Positions 8,568-17,471 of a stretch of 41,513 bases of DNA are shown in pieces. Source of the stretch: Deltaproteobacteria bacterium UBA5756. GTDB lineage: Bacteria > Desulfobacterota > Syntrophorhabdia > Syntrophorhabdales > Syntrophorhabdaceae. Numbering within the stretch: the stretch's first letter is position 1; each line of letters starts with the position of its first letter. The stretch lies in the NCBI GenBank assembly GCA_002418985.1, contig DIFE01000003.1:26530-68042 (forward strand), given 5' to 3'. The notes under the pieces are model-generated. The model was not told the origin of the DNA. It did not search any database and was given only the letters and a program-made list of their open reading frames with translations. The translations under genes and the position numbers were made by a program.

Positions 8568-10142
8568 ATGACGGTTATGTCGGTCCCAATACTCAGCTTT
8601 CTCATATATTTTCCGCTTCTCGGGGCAGTGATCCTGCTTTTTGCGAATCGCAGGAACAGTCTTTTTATCAAGGTTTTTACCCTTGTCATTTCCCTGGTGG
8701 AGCTTGCTGCCTCGATCCCTCTCTTCTTTAAATTCGACGATGCGGCAAAGACGATGCAATTTGTCGAAAAGGCGGATTGGTTTCCCGAATGGGGGATCAG
8801 CTACCTTCTTGGAATAGACGGCATCAGTCTTCTCCTTGTCCTGCTGACGACCTTCCTCACGGTAATATGCGTGCTGTGCTCCTGGAAGGCCATTGAGGAG
8901 AGGGTCAAAGAATACTACATCACGTTCCTCTTCCTGGAGACGGCGATGATCGGTACGCTCTGCGCCCTCGATCTCGTGCTTTTCTATGTCTTCTGGGAAC
9001 TGATGCTCATCCCGATGTACCTGCTTATCGGTGTGTGGGGTGGTCCGAGGAGGATCTACGCCGCTATAAAATTCTTCCTCTTTACGATGGCGGGGAGCGT
9101 CCTCATGCTTGTGGCCATTCTGACGCTGTACTTTTACTATTACAACGCCACGGGCATCTATACTTTCAGCGTCCTCGAACTGTACAAGGCTAGCATTCCC
9201 ATCGTTAAGCAGTACTGGCTGTTCGGGGCGTTTGCACTCTCTTTTGCAATCAAAGTCCCCATGTTCCCGGTGCATACATGGTTACCCGACGCTCATACTG
9301 AAGCCCCTACCGCCGGCAGCGTCATCCTTGCCGGAGTGCTTCTGAAGATGGGTACGTACGGTTTCATCAGGTTCGCGATCCCGCTTTTTCCCGCGGCTGC
9401 GATCGACGCGGTGCCGCTCATGTCCGTGCTGGCCGTCATCGGCATCATCTACGGTGCAATCGTCAGTATGATGCAGCCGGATCTCAAGAGGCTGATAGCC
9501 TTTTCGAGCGTAAGTCACCTCGGGTATGTCATGCTCGGAATATTTGCCTTCAATATGCAGGGGGTTCAGGGCGGGATATACCAGATGCTTAATCATGGCA
9601 TCTCGACGGGCGGACTCTTCCTTATCGTAGGAATGATATATGAGAGAAGACACACGCGCATGATATCCGACTTCGGCGGTATCGCCAAGGTGATGCCGAT
9701 ATTTGCCGTCTTTTTCATGATCATTACCCTATCATCAATTGCCCTTCCCGGGACGAACGGGTTTGTAGGGGAGTTCCTGATCCTTCTGGGCGCCTTCAAG
9801 AGCAACGTGGTCTACGGCACGCTGGCCACAACAGGTGTCGTACTGGGCGCGGTGTATATGCTCTGGATGTTCCAGAGAGTCATGTTCGGTGTAGTTACGA
9901 AGGAAGAGAATAAGAATCTGAAAGATCTTGGCGGCCGGGAGATTCTGATACTGGTTTCGATGGTCTTCTTCATAATATTGATGGGAGTATATCCGAAGAT
10001 GTTCTTCAAAAAGATGGATACAACCGTCGTGGAATACCTGGCTTTCGTGAAATCCAAGAGCGCCCAGTCCCGTGTCCTGGAGCAGAACACGGTTGCGCCC
10101 AGGGTAGCCAGGGAAGAAGCGAATACGAATCTGACAAGATAG
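8568..10142 (+). CDS. nuoM: NADH-quinone oxidoreductase subunit M (antiporter-like)
   Basis: About 524 residues with some 14 transmembrane helices. Diagnostic segments are FYVFWELMLIPMYLLIGVWG (catalytic Glu in helix 5), KVPMFPVHTWLPDAHTEAP and KRLIAFSSVSHLGYV. A GTG at 8562 is also in frame, but the ATG at 8568 has a GAAGG at proper distance and is preferred. The C-terminus ends in a charged tail after the last helix. It forms one of the proton channels of complex I. Confidence 0.96.
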   Translation: MTVMSVPILSFLIYFPLLGAVILLFANRRNSLFIKVFTLVISLVELAASIPLFFKFDDAAKTMQFVEKADWFPEWGISYLLGIDGISLLLVLLTTFLTVICVLCSWKAIEERVKEYYITFLFLETAMIGTLCALDLVLFYVFWELMLIPMYLLIGVWGGPRRIYAAIKFFLFTMAGSVLMLVAILTLYFYYYNATGIYTFSVLELYKASIPIVKQYWLFGAFALSFAIKVPMFPVHTWLPDAHTEAPTAGSVILAGVLLKMGTYGFIRFAIPLFPAAAIDAVPLMSVLAVIGIIYGAIVSMMQPDLKRLIAFSSVSHLGYVMLGIFAFNMQGVQGGIYQMLNHGISTGGLFLIVGMIYERRHTRMISDFGGIAKVMPIFAVFFMIITLSSIALPGTNGFVGEFLILLGAFKSNVVYGTLATTGVVLGAVYMLWMFQRVMFGVVTKEENKNLKDLGGREILILVSMVFFIILMGVYPKMFFKKMDTTVVEYLAFVKSKSAQSRVLEQNTVAPRVAREEANTNLTR

Positions 10143-10154
10143 GGGTGCCTTTTA

Positions 10155-11615
10155 ATGGACGCTTCAATAATACCTGCCTGCGAATTTAGATGGATAATGC
10201 CCGAGATCATGTTGACCGGGTGGGCACTTCTGTTGCTTATTATCGGGGGTGTGACTAAGGGGCCTGTCGCCTCGAAAACTTCCGGCGTACTCTGCGTTAT
10301 CGGTTCTATTTTCGCACTCTATTTTACACTGAATCTCTGGGGAACCAACCTCGATGTATTCAACCAGCTCTATACTATCGATAACTATGGAACCTTCTTC
10401 AAGGCGCTCTTTCTCTGTATCCTCATCCTTGTGTCGATTGTGTCTCTCAGATATGCGGACCGGGAAGGCATCGGTTCGGGAGAGTACTATGCCCTGCTGA
10501 TGTTCGGAGTGCTTGGCATGATGGTTATGACATCATCGCACCACTTTATCACGATATTCATCGGTCTCGAGGTGATGTCGCTTTCAATCTATGTACTGTG
10601 CGGGCTCCTGAGAGGCAATGCGACATCGGTCGAGGCCTCATTGAAATACTTCCTTCTGGGCGCTTTCGCCACAGCCTTTCTTCTGTACGGCATGGCAATG
10701 ATATACGGTTCGACGGGAATCCTGGATGTGGTGGAATTGAAGAAATACTTCCTCCTGAAACAGCCCTTCTCGGCCACGATGTTCGTGATAGGGTTGGGAT
10801 TCCTCATCGTCGGCTTCGGCTTCAAGATCGCTTCCGTGCCTTTCCACATGTGGACGCCTGATGTTTATCAGGGGGCTCCGACCTCTATAACCGCATACAT
10901 GGCGACAGGCGTTAAGGCTGCGGCATTCGGTGCCCTGATACGTGTTTTCTTTACCGCTTTCATACCGTTTCAGTTCGGGTGGTCGGAGATCATCTGGGTG
11001 CTCGCGGTCCTTACGATGTGCGTGGGAAACATCACGGCGCTCGTGCAGCATGACGTAAAGAGAATGCTTGCATACTCGAGCATAGCCCATGCCGGATACA
11101 TACTGGTGGCTTTTGTAACCGCCGACAGGGCACTCGCTTCGAGCATGCTTTATTATCTGATGGCTTACTCGTTCATGAATATCGGCGCATTCACGGTAGT
11201 GATCGCCCTTGAAAAGAAAGGTGACAATAACAGCGAAATCGACGGTTTTGCGGGACTTGGTGTTCGCCATCCCTTTTATGCGCTTTGCATGAGCATATTT
11301 CTTCTTTCGCTGGCGGGCGTACCGCCGCTGGCCGGTTTCATGGGTAAGTTTTACGTTTTCAGCACCGCCGTGAAGGCGGAGTATTACTGGTTGGCTGTAA
11401 TCGGCTTTCTGAACAGCGCCGTAGCAGCGTATTATTACCTGAGGGTCATGATGTATATGTATTTCAAGGAAACCATCGGTGAGCCGGGTACCGTTGACAG
11501 GGCGCCGCAGTATGGGCTTGTCATGATTATCTGCATATGGGCCCTTCTTCACATGGGTATCTTTCCGAAGACCTTCCTTACCATCGCGCAGAAGGCGGTC
11601 GGTATATTCGGCTGA
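10155..11615 (+). CDS. nuoN: NADH-quinone oxidoreductase subunit N (antiporter-like)
   Basis: 486 residues, normal for NuoN. It has the antiporter signatures IFIGLEVMSLSIYVLCGL, KIASVPFHMWTPDVYQGAPT and KRMLAYSSIAHAGYILV. The ribosome site is weak. It is the last recognisable nuo gene; nothing resembling another subunit follows and no clear intrinsic terminator is visible in the next 250 bases. Confidence 0.96.
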   Translation: MDASIIPACEFRWIMPEIMLTGWALLLLIIGGVTKGPVASKTSGVLCVIGSIFALYFTLNLWGTNLDVFNQLYTIDNYGTFFKALFLCILILVSIVSLRYADREGIGSGEYYALLMFGVLGMMVMTSSHHFITIFIGLEVMSLSIYVLCGLLRGNATSVEASLKYFLLGAFATAFLLYGMAMIYGSTGILDVVELKKYFLLKQPFSATMFVIGLGFLIVGFGFKIASVPFHMWTPDVYQGAPTSITAYMATGVKAAAFGALIRVFFTAFIPFQFGWSEIIWVLAVLTMCVGNITALVQHDVKRMLAYSSIAHAGYILVAFVTADRALASSMLYYLMAYSFMNIGAFTVVIALEKKGDNNSEIDGFAGLGVRHPFYALCMSIFLLSLAGVPPLAGFMGKFYVFSTAVKAEYYWLAVIGFLNSAVAAYYYLRVMMYMYFKETIGEPGTVDRAPQYGLVMIICIWALLHMGIFPKTFLTIAQKAVGIFG

Positions 11616-11846
11616 TGAAGTGATGGAAGAGGCCGCCCTGGATGCCGGTATAGAGGCAGAGGGTCGAGCGGAATGATTGTTACGGAATCACTCAGCAGCT
11701 TCAAAATCTACCAAAATATTACGCTGTCCAATCTGGATCCGATGCGATAGTTGCCATCAAATGCACGATGGCAGCCGATGACACGCGTGGCGATAGGCGG
11801 CGGGGACGGGCGCCGGCCGTTTTCTCATTGGAAGTCCGCATGACTG

Positions 11847-11874
11847 TTGAAATTTCGCGGGGATAGTGTAAAGT
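11847..11874 (+). promoter_or_regulatory. Predicted sigma70-like promoter for the TPR gene
   Basis: TTGAAA (11847-11852), a 16-base spacer, then TAAAGT (11869-11874). This would place the transcript start some 30 bases before the ATG at 11915. It lies in the 299-base gap after nuoN, which also contains a short hairpin (TGCCATC / GATGGCA, 11752-11773) without a T tract and two tiny ORFs described under findings. Confidence 0.4.
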
Positions 11875-11914
11875 ATGCGCGGGTATGAAAGATCTGCGTA
11901 AAGGGAGGATGACA

Positions 11915-13093
11915 ATGAGGTTGTCTCGGGCCGTGTTTGCAGGTTTCGTGTGTGGGGTGGGGGTGTTGGTCACATGCGCCGTGACGGGCTATGCGGCAGA
12001 CTGTCGCGAGCTTGTGATCGGCGGGAAATTCAAGGAAGCGGTTAAGGAGTGTACGACAGAAATCGCGTCCGGCAAGCTGTCATCGGGGCCGCTCGCGGAT
12101 CGACATGCCTGGCGGGCCTTCGCGTATAAGGGACTGGGTGAAACTCGAAGAGCGATGGCGGACTTTGATGCGGCCGTTCTGATCGATCCTAAAAATGAAA
12201 TTTCTTATGTGGGCCGGGGGGAGGTGTACGAAACAGGAAAAGACTACCAGCGCGCCCGGTCGGATTTTTCGAAGGCTCTGGAAATTAACCCGCGTAACGG
12301 GGCCGCACTCGCCCACCGGGGGAACATTTCCTACGTTGAGAAGAAGTATGATCTGGCCCTAGAGGACCTGGGAAGAGCCATCGAGATCGATGCGAACAGT
12401 GCCCGGGTATACAGTTTCCGGGGAAGGACATATGCGGCTATGAATCAGCAGGAGAAGGCCCTTGATGATTACGCGAAGGCCCTCGAACTGAACCCCAAAG
12501 AAATTCTCAGCCTTCTTGGCAGGGGGCTTATAGAGAAAAAACTGAGGCACTACGAGGAGGCACTGGCGGATTATAACAGACTGGCAGAGATTGCCCCGGG
12601 TTTCTGGCCGGCCTACCAGGGACGGGGGGAGATCTATGGCGCTCTAAAGAAATATGATAAGGCGATTGAAGACCTGACACGGGCCATCAGGATCGATCCG
12701 ACACAGGTCCTTTTATACTCGCAACGCGGCTGGATGTACGTTTTTGACGAAAAGCCCGAGGACGCACTGAAAGATTTTTCGAAGGCCATAGAGCTCAGGC
12801 CGGACAGCGCGAGACTTTATCTTGCAAGGGCTGCATCATTAAAGGAGATCGGCCGTTACGAGAGCGCGGCGGAAGACCTGAAGAAGTCTCTGGAGTTGAA
12901 ACCGGGGGAACTGCCCGCCACAATGCTTCTTGCCAGGGTGGAGTCCTTGAGAAGGAATGCCGCACAGGCATGCAGGTGGCTCAAGTCGTCGTATGAAAAA
13001 GGCGGTCTTCGCGACCCCTATATTGTCATACGGGAAAAAGATTTCGATAATATACGGGGCAGTGAGTGTTACAGGGAGTTCATGGAGCAGTAG
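11915..13093 (+). CDS. Exported tetratricopeptide (TPR) repeat protein
   Basis: 392 residues from the ATG at 11915, which stands six bases after a strong AAGGGAGG; earlier in-frame ATGs at 11885 and 11909 are poorly placed. The N-terminus is a signal peptide (MRLSRA, hydrophobic core, GYA just before ADCRELV), so the protein is probably periplasmic or outer-membrane associated. The rest is roughly nine consecutive 34-residue TPR units with the usual W/L-G-Y-A-F-P pattern, for example ALAHRGNISYVEKKYDLALE and AYQGRGEIYGALKKYDKAIE. TPR proteins act as scaffolds; no enzyme motif is seen and the partner cannot be deduced. It is convergent with the next gene. Confidence 0.88.
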   Translation: MRLSRAVFAGFVCGVGVLVTCAVTGYAADCRELVIGGKFKEAVKECTTEIASGKLSSGPLADRHAWRAFAYKGLGETRRAMADFDAAVLIDPKNEISYVGRGEVYETGKDYQRARSDFSKALEINPRNGAALAHRGNISYVEKKYDLALEDLGRAIEIDANSARVYSFRGRTYAAMNQQEKALDDYAKALELNPKEILSLLGRGLIEKKLRHYEEALADYNRLAEIAPGFWPAYQGRGEIYGALKKYDKAIEDLTRAIRIDPTQVLLYSQRGWMYVFDEKPEDALKDFSKAIELRPDSARLYLARAASLKEIGRYESAAEDLKKSLELKPGELPATMLLARVESLRRNAAQACRWLKSSYEKGGLRDPYIVIREKDFDNIRGSECYREFMEQ

Positions 13094-13111
13094 AGATTGG
13101 GGGCTGCTCTG

Positions 13112-13531
13112 TCAGGGATTTGGGACGAAGACGCGGTGGCCGGGAACCCATTTATCTCCAACCTGTTGACCGGGGACGGTAATCCATTCACCGGGGGATA
13201 CTTTCTTGCCGTACCTCGCAACGAAATCGGGATCCGGGGCGGCATACGGCTGGCGTGTGTCGATCGGCCTGTACGAAGCCTGCTGCGGAGGGTTCGGTTG
13301 TCGGGGAGTCTGGTTCATTGCCCCTATAACCAGGGCTCCGACAAGTATGGTACCTGCGAGGACGGCAGCCGGTACCCAGTAATCGTTGGAGTACCCGGAT
13401 CCATAACATCCCCTGTACGGTCCATAGTACCGCCGCGCGTGTCCGAGGGATGGGATCATAAGCGACACACAGAAGATTAGAACGACCAATATAGCCAGTT
13501 TTCGTATCATCTTGGTTAAGTATACCACCAT
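13112..13531 (-). CDS. Small secreted or membrane-anchored hypothetical protein
   Basis: 139 residues. I choose the start at 13531 because AGGAAAG precedes it at normal distance; a longer frame to 13795 exists, but its extra N-terminus reads like non-coding sequence and overlaps the neighbouring fragment. The protein has a hydrophobic N-terminal segment ending in SLGHA (signal peptide), a Tyr/Gly-rich stretch (RRYYGPYRGCYGSGY), a second hydrophobic helix (AAVLAGTILVGALVIGAM), a Pro/Gln linker and a C-terminal GEWITVPGQQVGDKWVPGHR block. That tail, with repeated W-V-P, resembles short tails of envelope proteins common in deltaproteobacteria. No function can be assigned. Confidence 0.7.
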   Translation of the reverse strand: MVVYLTKMIRKLAILVVLIFCVSLMIPSLGHARRYYGPYRGCYGSGYSNDYWVPAAVLAGTILVGALVIGAMNQTPRQPNPPQQASYRPIDTRQPYAAPDPDFVARYGKKVSPGEWITVPGQQVGDKWVPGHRVFVPNP

Positions 13532-13560
13532 TTCTTTCCTGTGTAGCCAACTAATTTCGT

Positions 13561-13749
13561 TCAGCCTTCCAGTATTTCTTCCAGAATCATGAGGGCGCCT
13601 TGGACACATCCGGGGCATATTGTTTTGAAAACGCCGCTCCCCACGGCATCGCGGTAACCTTCCGTCGTCGAGGCATCGTGGCCGAGGAGTTCCTTGCACA
13701 GGATAGATCCATTCTTCACTGTGAACTGCCCGGCGAAACGTCTCACCAT
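13561..13749 (-). pseudogene. 3' remnant of a C_GCAxxG_C_C-family redox protein gene
   Basis: A 62-codon frame. FTVKNGSILCKELLGHDAST, then TEGYRDA, FKTICPGCVQGA and ILEEIL match the C-terminal third of the C_GCAxxG_C_C family (putative redox-active proteins of anaerobes), including the Cys in the G-S-x-x-C-x-x-L-L-G motif and the Cys of the FKTIC motif. The N-terminal part with the C-G-C-A-x-x-G motif is absent: a stop codon lies two codons before the ATG, and the upstream sequence does not resemble the family in any frame. It is therefore read as a truncated remnant. It lies 29 bases upstream of the small secreted gene on the same strand. A functional 62-residue protein cannot be excluded. 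Confidence 0.6.
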
Positions 13750-13888
13750 CTCCTACGTGCGGTTTACGGTATGTTGGAAGAAGGCGCCTTTTCATGTCAA
13801 CGTCGCGGCGCAGCCCGAGAACCCTTGAATTCAGGGGTATCGCAGGTTATACTTAGTGCGCGATATGATCATGTCCGAAAGCCCCGGG

Positions 13889-15937
13889 ATGGATAAATTC
13901 TTCTACCCTCGCAGTATTGCCGTATTCGGTGTTTCCGATACTCCGTCCAATCTTGCCCGTGTCATCGTTGAAAATCTTGCCCGTTTCGGTTTTCGGGGAG
14001 ATGTCTATCCCGTGGGGGTGAAAGAGGGCCTGGCAGGCGGCAGAAGGATACTGCGGGACCTCGATGGTGTCGCGGCCGTACCGGACCTGGCCGTCGTTCT
14101 CGTACCGGCGAAGTATGTACCGGAAACGCTGGAAATGTGCGGCAGAAACGGCATACGTAACGTGATCCTGGAATCCGGAGGCTTCAGCGAACTTTCAGGA
14201 GGCCGACGTTCCCTTGAGGCCGAGGTTGTCTCGATTGCAGCACGCTACGGTATGAAGATCATCGGTCCCAACTGCTTTGGTATCGTCAATCTGGAAGCCG
14301 GGGTCATCCTTCCTTTCTTCATCATAGATCCCGAATATATGAAGAAAGGAAATGCGTCGCTTATCTCGCAGAGCGGCGGTGTTTTCTACGATACGTGCAT
14401 GCTTTGCTCCGTGGAAAATGTGGGTTTGAGAAAGCTCGTCAGCATCGGCAACAAGCTGATGACCGACGAAAACGATATTCTCGAATACATCCTGCAGGAC
14501 CGGGGAACGGGCGTAGTCGGATTGTACCTGGAGCACTTTTCCGACGGCAGGCGGTTTATGAGCCTCGCGGCTTCCACCGACAAACCCGTTGTCGTGCTCA
14601 AGGCCAACAGGAGTCCGTCGAGCGGTGAGATAGCAAAATTCCACACCACGGCCCTTGCCGGTGACGATGAGGCCGCGGATGCCGCGATGAAGCAGGCCGG
14701 TGTCATCAGGGTAACCAATTTCCAGGAGATGGTGGATTGTTTCAAGATATTCAGCCTGCCCGTACTCAGGGGCCGGCGGCTTGCTCTCATTTCCCGTTCC
14801 GGTGGTCACGGCGTGCTGTGCGCCGATGCGGCAAAGAGATACGGTTTTGAGTTCGCCCGTTTCTCGGAAGGTTTTTTCGATGGGATAGCCCAAAAGAAGC
14901 TCAATGTCATTGCGGCGACCAACCCCCTCGATATCGGCGACGTTTACGACCTCGACGAATATGCCTCCATCCTTGAGATGGCTCTCAAGGAAGAGGAGGT
15001 GGACGGCGTTGTGTTTGTCATTACGTACAGCTCCGAAAGCGATGGTGACAAGGTCAGGAACTTTCTTCGTTATGCCCCGCGGATCACTTCGATCCATAAC
15101 AAGCCCGTTGCGCTCTGCGTCGTCACCAACCGGTCAGAATGGTTCGACGTCAAGGAGGCGGCCGATTTCCCCGTTTTCATTGATGTAGACCAGGCGGTAA
15201 AGGCCCTTGCATGGTCCTATGAACATCACCATGCGAAGGCGATCGGTCGGCGCGCCTTCCCTCACGAGACTTCGCGTTTGAGACCCGCGGCCGGTGCCGA
15301 CAGCGCAAAGAGGTTCCTTGAACCCTCGGAATGTTTTGCCCTGCTGTCGCGATGGGGTCTTCCCGTTGCGGATCATGGTGCGGCGCAGGACCTGAACGAA
15401 GCGCTGGCGGCGGTGGAGCGTCTCGGTTACCCGGTGGCCTTGAAGGCGGGCGAGGGTGGACTGCTGCATAAATCAGAGGCGAAAGGCGTGTTCCTGGACA
15501 TCAAGGACCGGGCGGAGTTCCTGCAAGCCCTCGACACCATGGGCACAACCCGCTGCCTCGTCCAGAAGATGGTTCCTCCGGGTCACGAGATCATCATCGG
15601 AGGACGCTTCGACAGAGAATTCGGGCCCGTTGTTGTCTGCGGGCTCGGCGGTATATACGTGGAGATCATGGCCGACCGGTCGATCCGTGTTGCACCCGTA
15701 GACGATGAAACCGCCGAAACCATGATCGATGAACTGAAAGGCGCTGCGATCCTCAAAGGAGCCCGGGGCAGAAGTCCGGCAGACATAAGCGCCCTCAAGG
15801 ATGTCATCGTCCGGGTTTCGAACCTGCTCACGGAAAATCCGTATATTGTCAACCTCGATATCAATCCTGTAATAGTCTACGACGACGGCAAAGGCTGCGT
15901 TATCGTCGATGCGAAAGTGGAAATAGCAGAGCGTTGA
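13889..15937 (+). CDS. NDP-forming acyl-CoA synthetase (acetate-CoA ligase, ADP-forming type)
   Basis: About 682 residues from the ATG at 13889 (MDKFFYPRSIAVFGVSDTP), the usual start of this family; upstream in-frame GTG/ATG codons at 13856, 13865 and 13871 are possible and no start has a clear ribosome site. Domains: CoA-binding Rossmann domain (about 1-130), two succinyl-CoA-ligase-like domains with IIGPNCFGI and SLISQSGGV, the phosphohistidine candidate His252 in KFHTTALAGD, and a C-terminal ATP-grasp domain (about 460-682; GYPVALKAGEGGLLHKSEAK). It is a natural alpha-beta fusion. The family converts acyl-CoA, ADP and phosphate to acid, CoA and ATP, useful to fermenting or syntrophic cells. 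The usual SHTG around the His is FHTT here, so the acyl substrate is uncertain. No GNAT domain, so not a protein acetyltransferase of the Pat type. Confidence 0.85.
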   Translation: MDKFFYPRSIAVFGVSDTPSNLARVIVENLARFGFRGDVYPVGVKEGLAGGRRILRDLDGVAAVPDLAVVLVPAKYVPETLEMCGRNGIRNVILESGGFSELSGGRRSLEAEVVSIAARYGMKIIGPNCFGIVNLEAGVILPFFIIDPEYMKKGNASLISQSGGVFYDTCMLCSVENVGLRKLVSIGNKLMTDENDILEYILQDRGTGVVGLYLEHFSDGRRFMSLAASTDKPVVVLKANRSPSSGEIAKFHTTALAGDDEAADAAMKQAGVIRVTNFQEMVDCFKIFSLPVLRGRRLALISRSGGHGVLCADAAKRYGFEFARFSEGFFDGIAQKKLNVIAATNPLDIGDVYDLDEYASILEMALKEEEVDGVVFVITYSSESDGDKVRNFLRYAPRITSIHNKPVALCVVTNRSEWFDVKEAADFPVFIDVDQAVKALAWSYEHHHAKAIGRRAFPHETSRLRPAAGADSAKRFLEPSECFALLSRWGLPVADHGAAQDLNEALAAVERLGYPVALKAGEGGLLHKSEAKGVFLDIKDRAEFLQALDTMGTTRCLVQKMVPPGHEIIIGGRFDREFGPVVVCGLGGIYVEIMADRSIRVAPVDDETAETMIDELKGAAILKGARGRSPADISALKDVIVRVSNLLTENPYIVNLDINPVIVYDDGKGCVIVDAKVEIAER

Positions 15938-15953
15938 AGTCGTGCTCGTGGGT

Positions 15954-15990
15954 TCCGATAGGTCCAATAAGACCCATATGACCTATCGGA
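15954..15990. repeat. Palindromic intergenic repeat, copy A
   Basis: Perfect 11-bp arms TCCGATAGGTC (15954-15964) and GACCTATCGGA (15980-15990) around a 15-base loop. It lies just after the acyl-CoA synthetase stop. It shares the block ATAGGTCCAATA with the longer palindrome at 31725-31772. No T tract follows directly, so it is not a classic terminator, although it may form a 3' hairpin in the mRNA. Confidence 0.65.
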
Positions 15991-16073
15991 CTTATTAAAG
16001 AGTGCAGTCAGTTCTCTTTTATTGCCAAATTATTGACCTCTGTGTTAAAAAGTAGCTGTGGGGTTGCCAAAAT

Positions 16074-17471
16074 ATGTCAAATAACCTGTTGCGACAGATA
16101 CCTAAAGTGGATGCAATACTGGAAACAGCCGACTGGAAGATGCTTGTTTCGGCCTGTCCCGAAGCGCTCGCGAAGGATGTCCTCCACGAGTATCTCGATG
16201 TACTGCGCCTTGCCATTAAAGAAGAGCGCATCACATCGGTTCCATCCGCCGAAAAGATCGCGGGCGATGTGAGTATGAGGGTGGCCGCCCTCATACAGCC
16301 GGGGCTTAAGAGGGTGATAAATGCGACGGGCGTTATCATCCACACGAACCTGGGCAGATCGCTCCTTGCCGGGCCCGCTATCGATGCCGTACTGAAGGTC
16401 GCGACGGGCTACTCCAACCTCGAGTATGATATTGGGAAGGGTGCGCGCGGTAGCCGCTATGTCCATTGCAGATCGATCCTCACGAGGCTCACCGGAGCGG
16501 AAGATGCGCTCGTCGTCAATAACAACGCCGGGGCAGTTTTCCTCATCCTCAACACCCTTGCCGAAGGAAAAGAGGTGATCATCGCACGGGGCGAGCTCAT
16601 CGAGATAGGCGGCTCTTTCAGGATACCCGACGTGATGAAAAAGAGCGGCGCCGTTCTCAGGGAAGTGGGGACAACCAACAGGACTTACACCGAAGACTAC
16701 GAGCGGGCGATCGGAGACAACACGGGCCTCATCATGAAGGCCCACACGAGCAACTACCGCATCCGTGGTTTCACCCACGAGGCTTCATCGGAGGAACTTG
16801 TCGAGCTGGGCAAGCGGTACAATATCCCTACCTATTTCGACACGGGAAGCGGGCTTTTCTACAACTTTGAAGCCCTGGGCCATAGAGATGAACCTCTGAT
16901 CCCCGATGAGGTGAAAAAAGGTTTCGATGTCGTCTCTTTCAGCGGCGACAAACTCCTGGGGGCACCTCAGGCCGGGATAGTCGTCGGCGAAAAAGGCTGT
17001 CTTGAGGCCATGAAAGAAAACCCCATGACCCGCGCCCTGCGTCCCGATAAATTTACCCTTGCGGGCCTTGAGGCGACACTGCTCCTTTGCCTTGATGCGG
17101 CGTCCGCCGCCGCCAATATACCCACGATCAGGATGATCCTCGAGAAAAAAGACGCGCTGGCAAAGAGGGCGAGGCGAGTGGCTTCACAGGTGAGGAAACG
17201 GTGCCCCGGGGCACGTCCGTCCGTTGTCGACGTCTATTCCGAGGTGGGCGGGGGGAGCTTTCCCGACATGGTGATTCCCTCTGTCGGCGTTGCCCTTCAG
17301 TCCGAGACAATGACTGTCGATGCCATGGAAAAAGGGTTAAGGGGCCTCCCTGTTCCCGTCATCGCGAGGATTGAAAAAGACACGGTGATTCTCGACATGA
17401 GGACGGTCCTTGCACAGGATGAAAGGGATCTTGTCGCGGCAGTTTCCTCGGTTCTCGATAATGCCCGATAG
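16074..17471 (+). CDS. selA: L-seryl-tRNA(Sec) selenium transferase
   Basis: 465 residues, full length. SelA is the PLP enzyme that converts Ser-tRNA(Sec) to Sec-tRNA(Sec) using selenophosphate. Visible are the N-terminal tRNA-binding region beginning LLRQIPKVDAIL, INATGVIIHTNLGRSLL, the conserved NNNAGAVFLILN, and the PLP-binding Lys293 in SFSGDKLLGAPQAG. It implies a selenoprotein-making organism, but selB, selC and selD are not in the window. The weak upstream sequence contains only GGGG as a possible ribosome site. Its last 11 bases overlap the start of rluD. Confidence 0.96.
   Translation: MSNNLLRQIPKVDAILETADWKMLVSACPEALAKDVLHEYLDVLRLAIKEERITSVPSAEKIAGDVSMRVAALIQPGLKRVINATGVIIHTNLGRSLLAGPAIDAVLKVATGYSNLEYDIGKGARGSRYVHCRSILTRLTGAEDALVVNNNAGAVFLILNTLAEGKEVIIARGELIEIGGSFRIPDVMKKSGAVLREVGTTNRTYTEDYERAIGDNTGLIMKAHTSNYRIRGFTHEASSEELVELGKRYNIPTYFDTGSGLFYNFEALGHRDEPLIPDEVKKGFDVVSFSGDKLLGAPQAGIVVGEKGCLEAMKENPMTRALRPDKFTLAGLEATLLLCLDAASAAANIPTIRMILEKKDALAKRARRVASQVRKRCPGARPSVVDVYSEVGGGSFPDMVIPSVGVALQSETMTVDAMEKGLRGLPVPVIARIEKDTVILDMRTVLAQDERDLVAAVSSVLDNAR

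Noticed and set aside
13097..13480. A 127-codon + strand frame after the TPR gene
   Set aside because: It overlaps the - strand secreted-protein gene, which has a signal peptide, ribosome site and coherent composition; the + frame has none of these.
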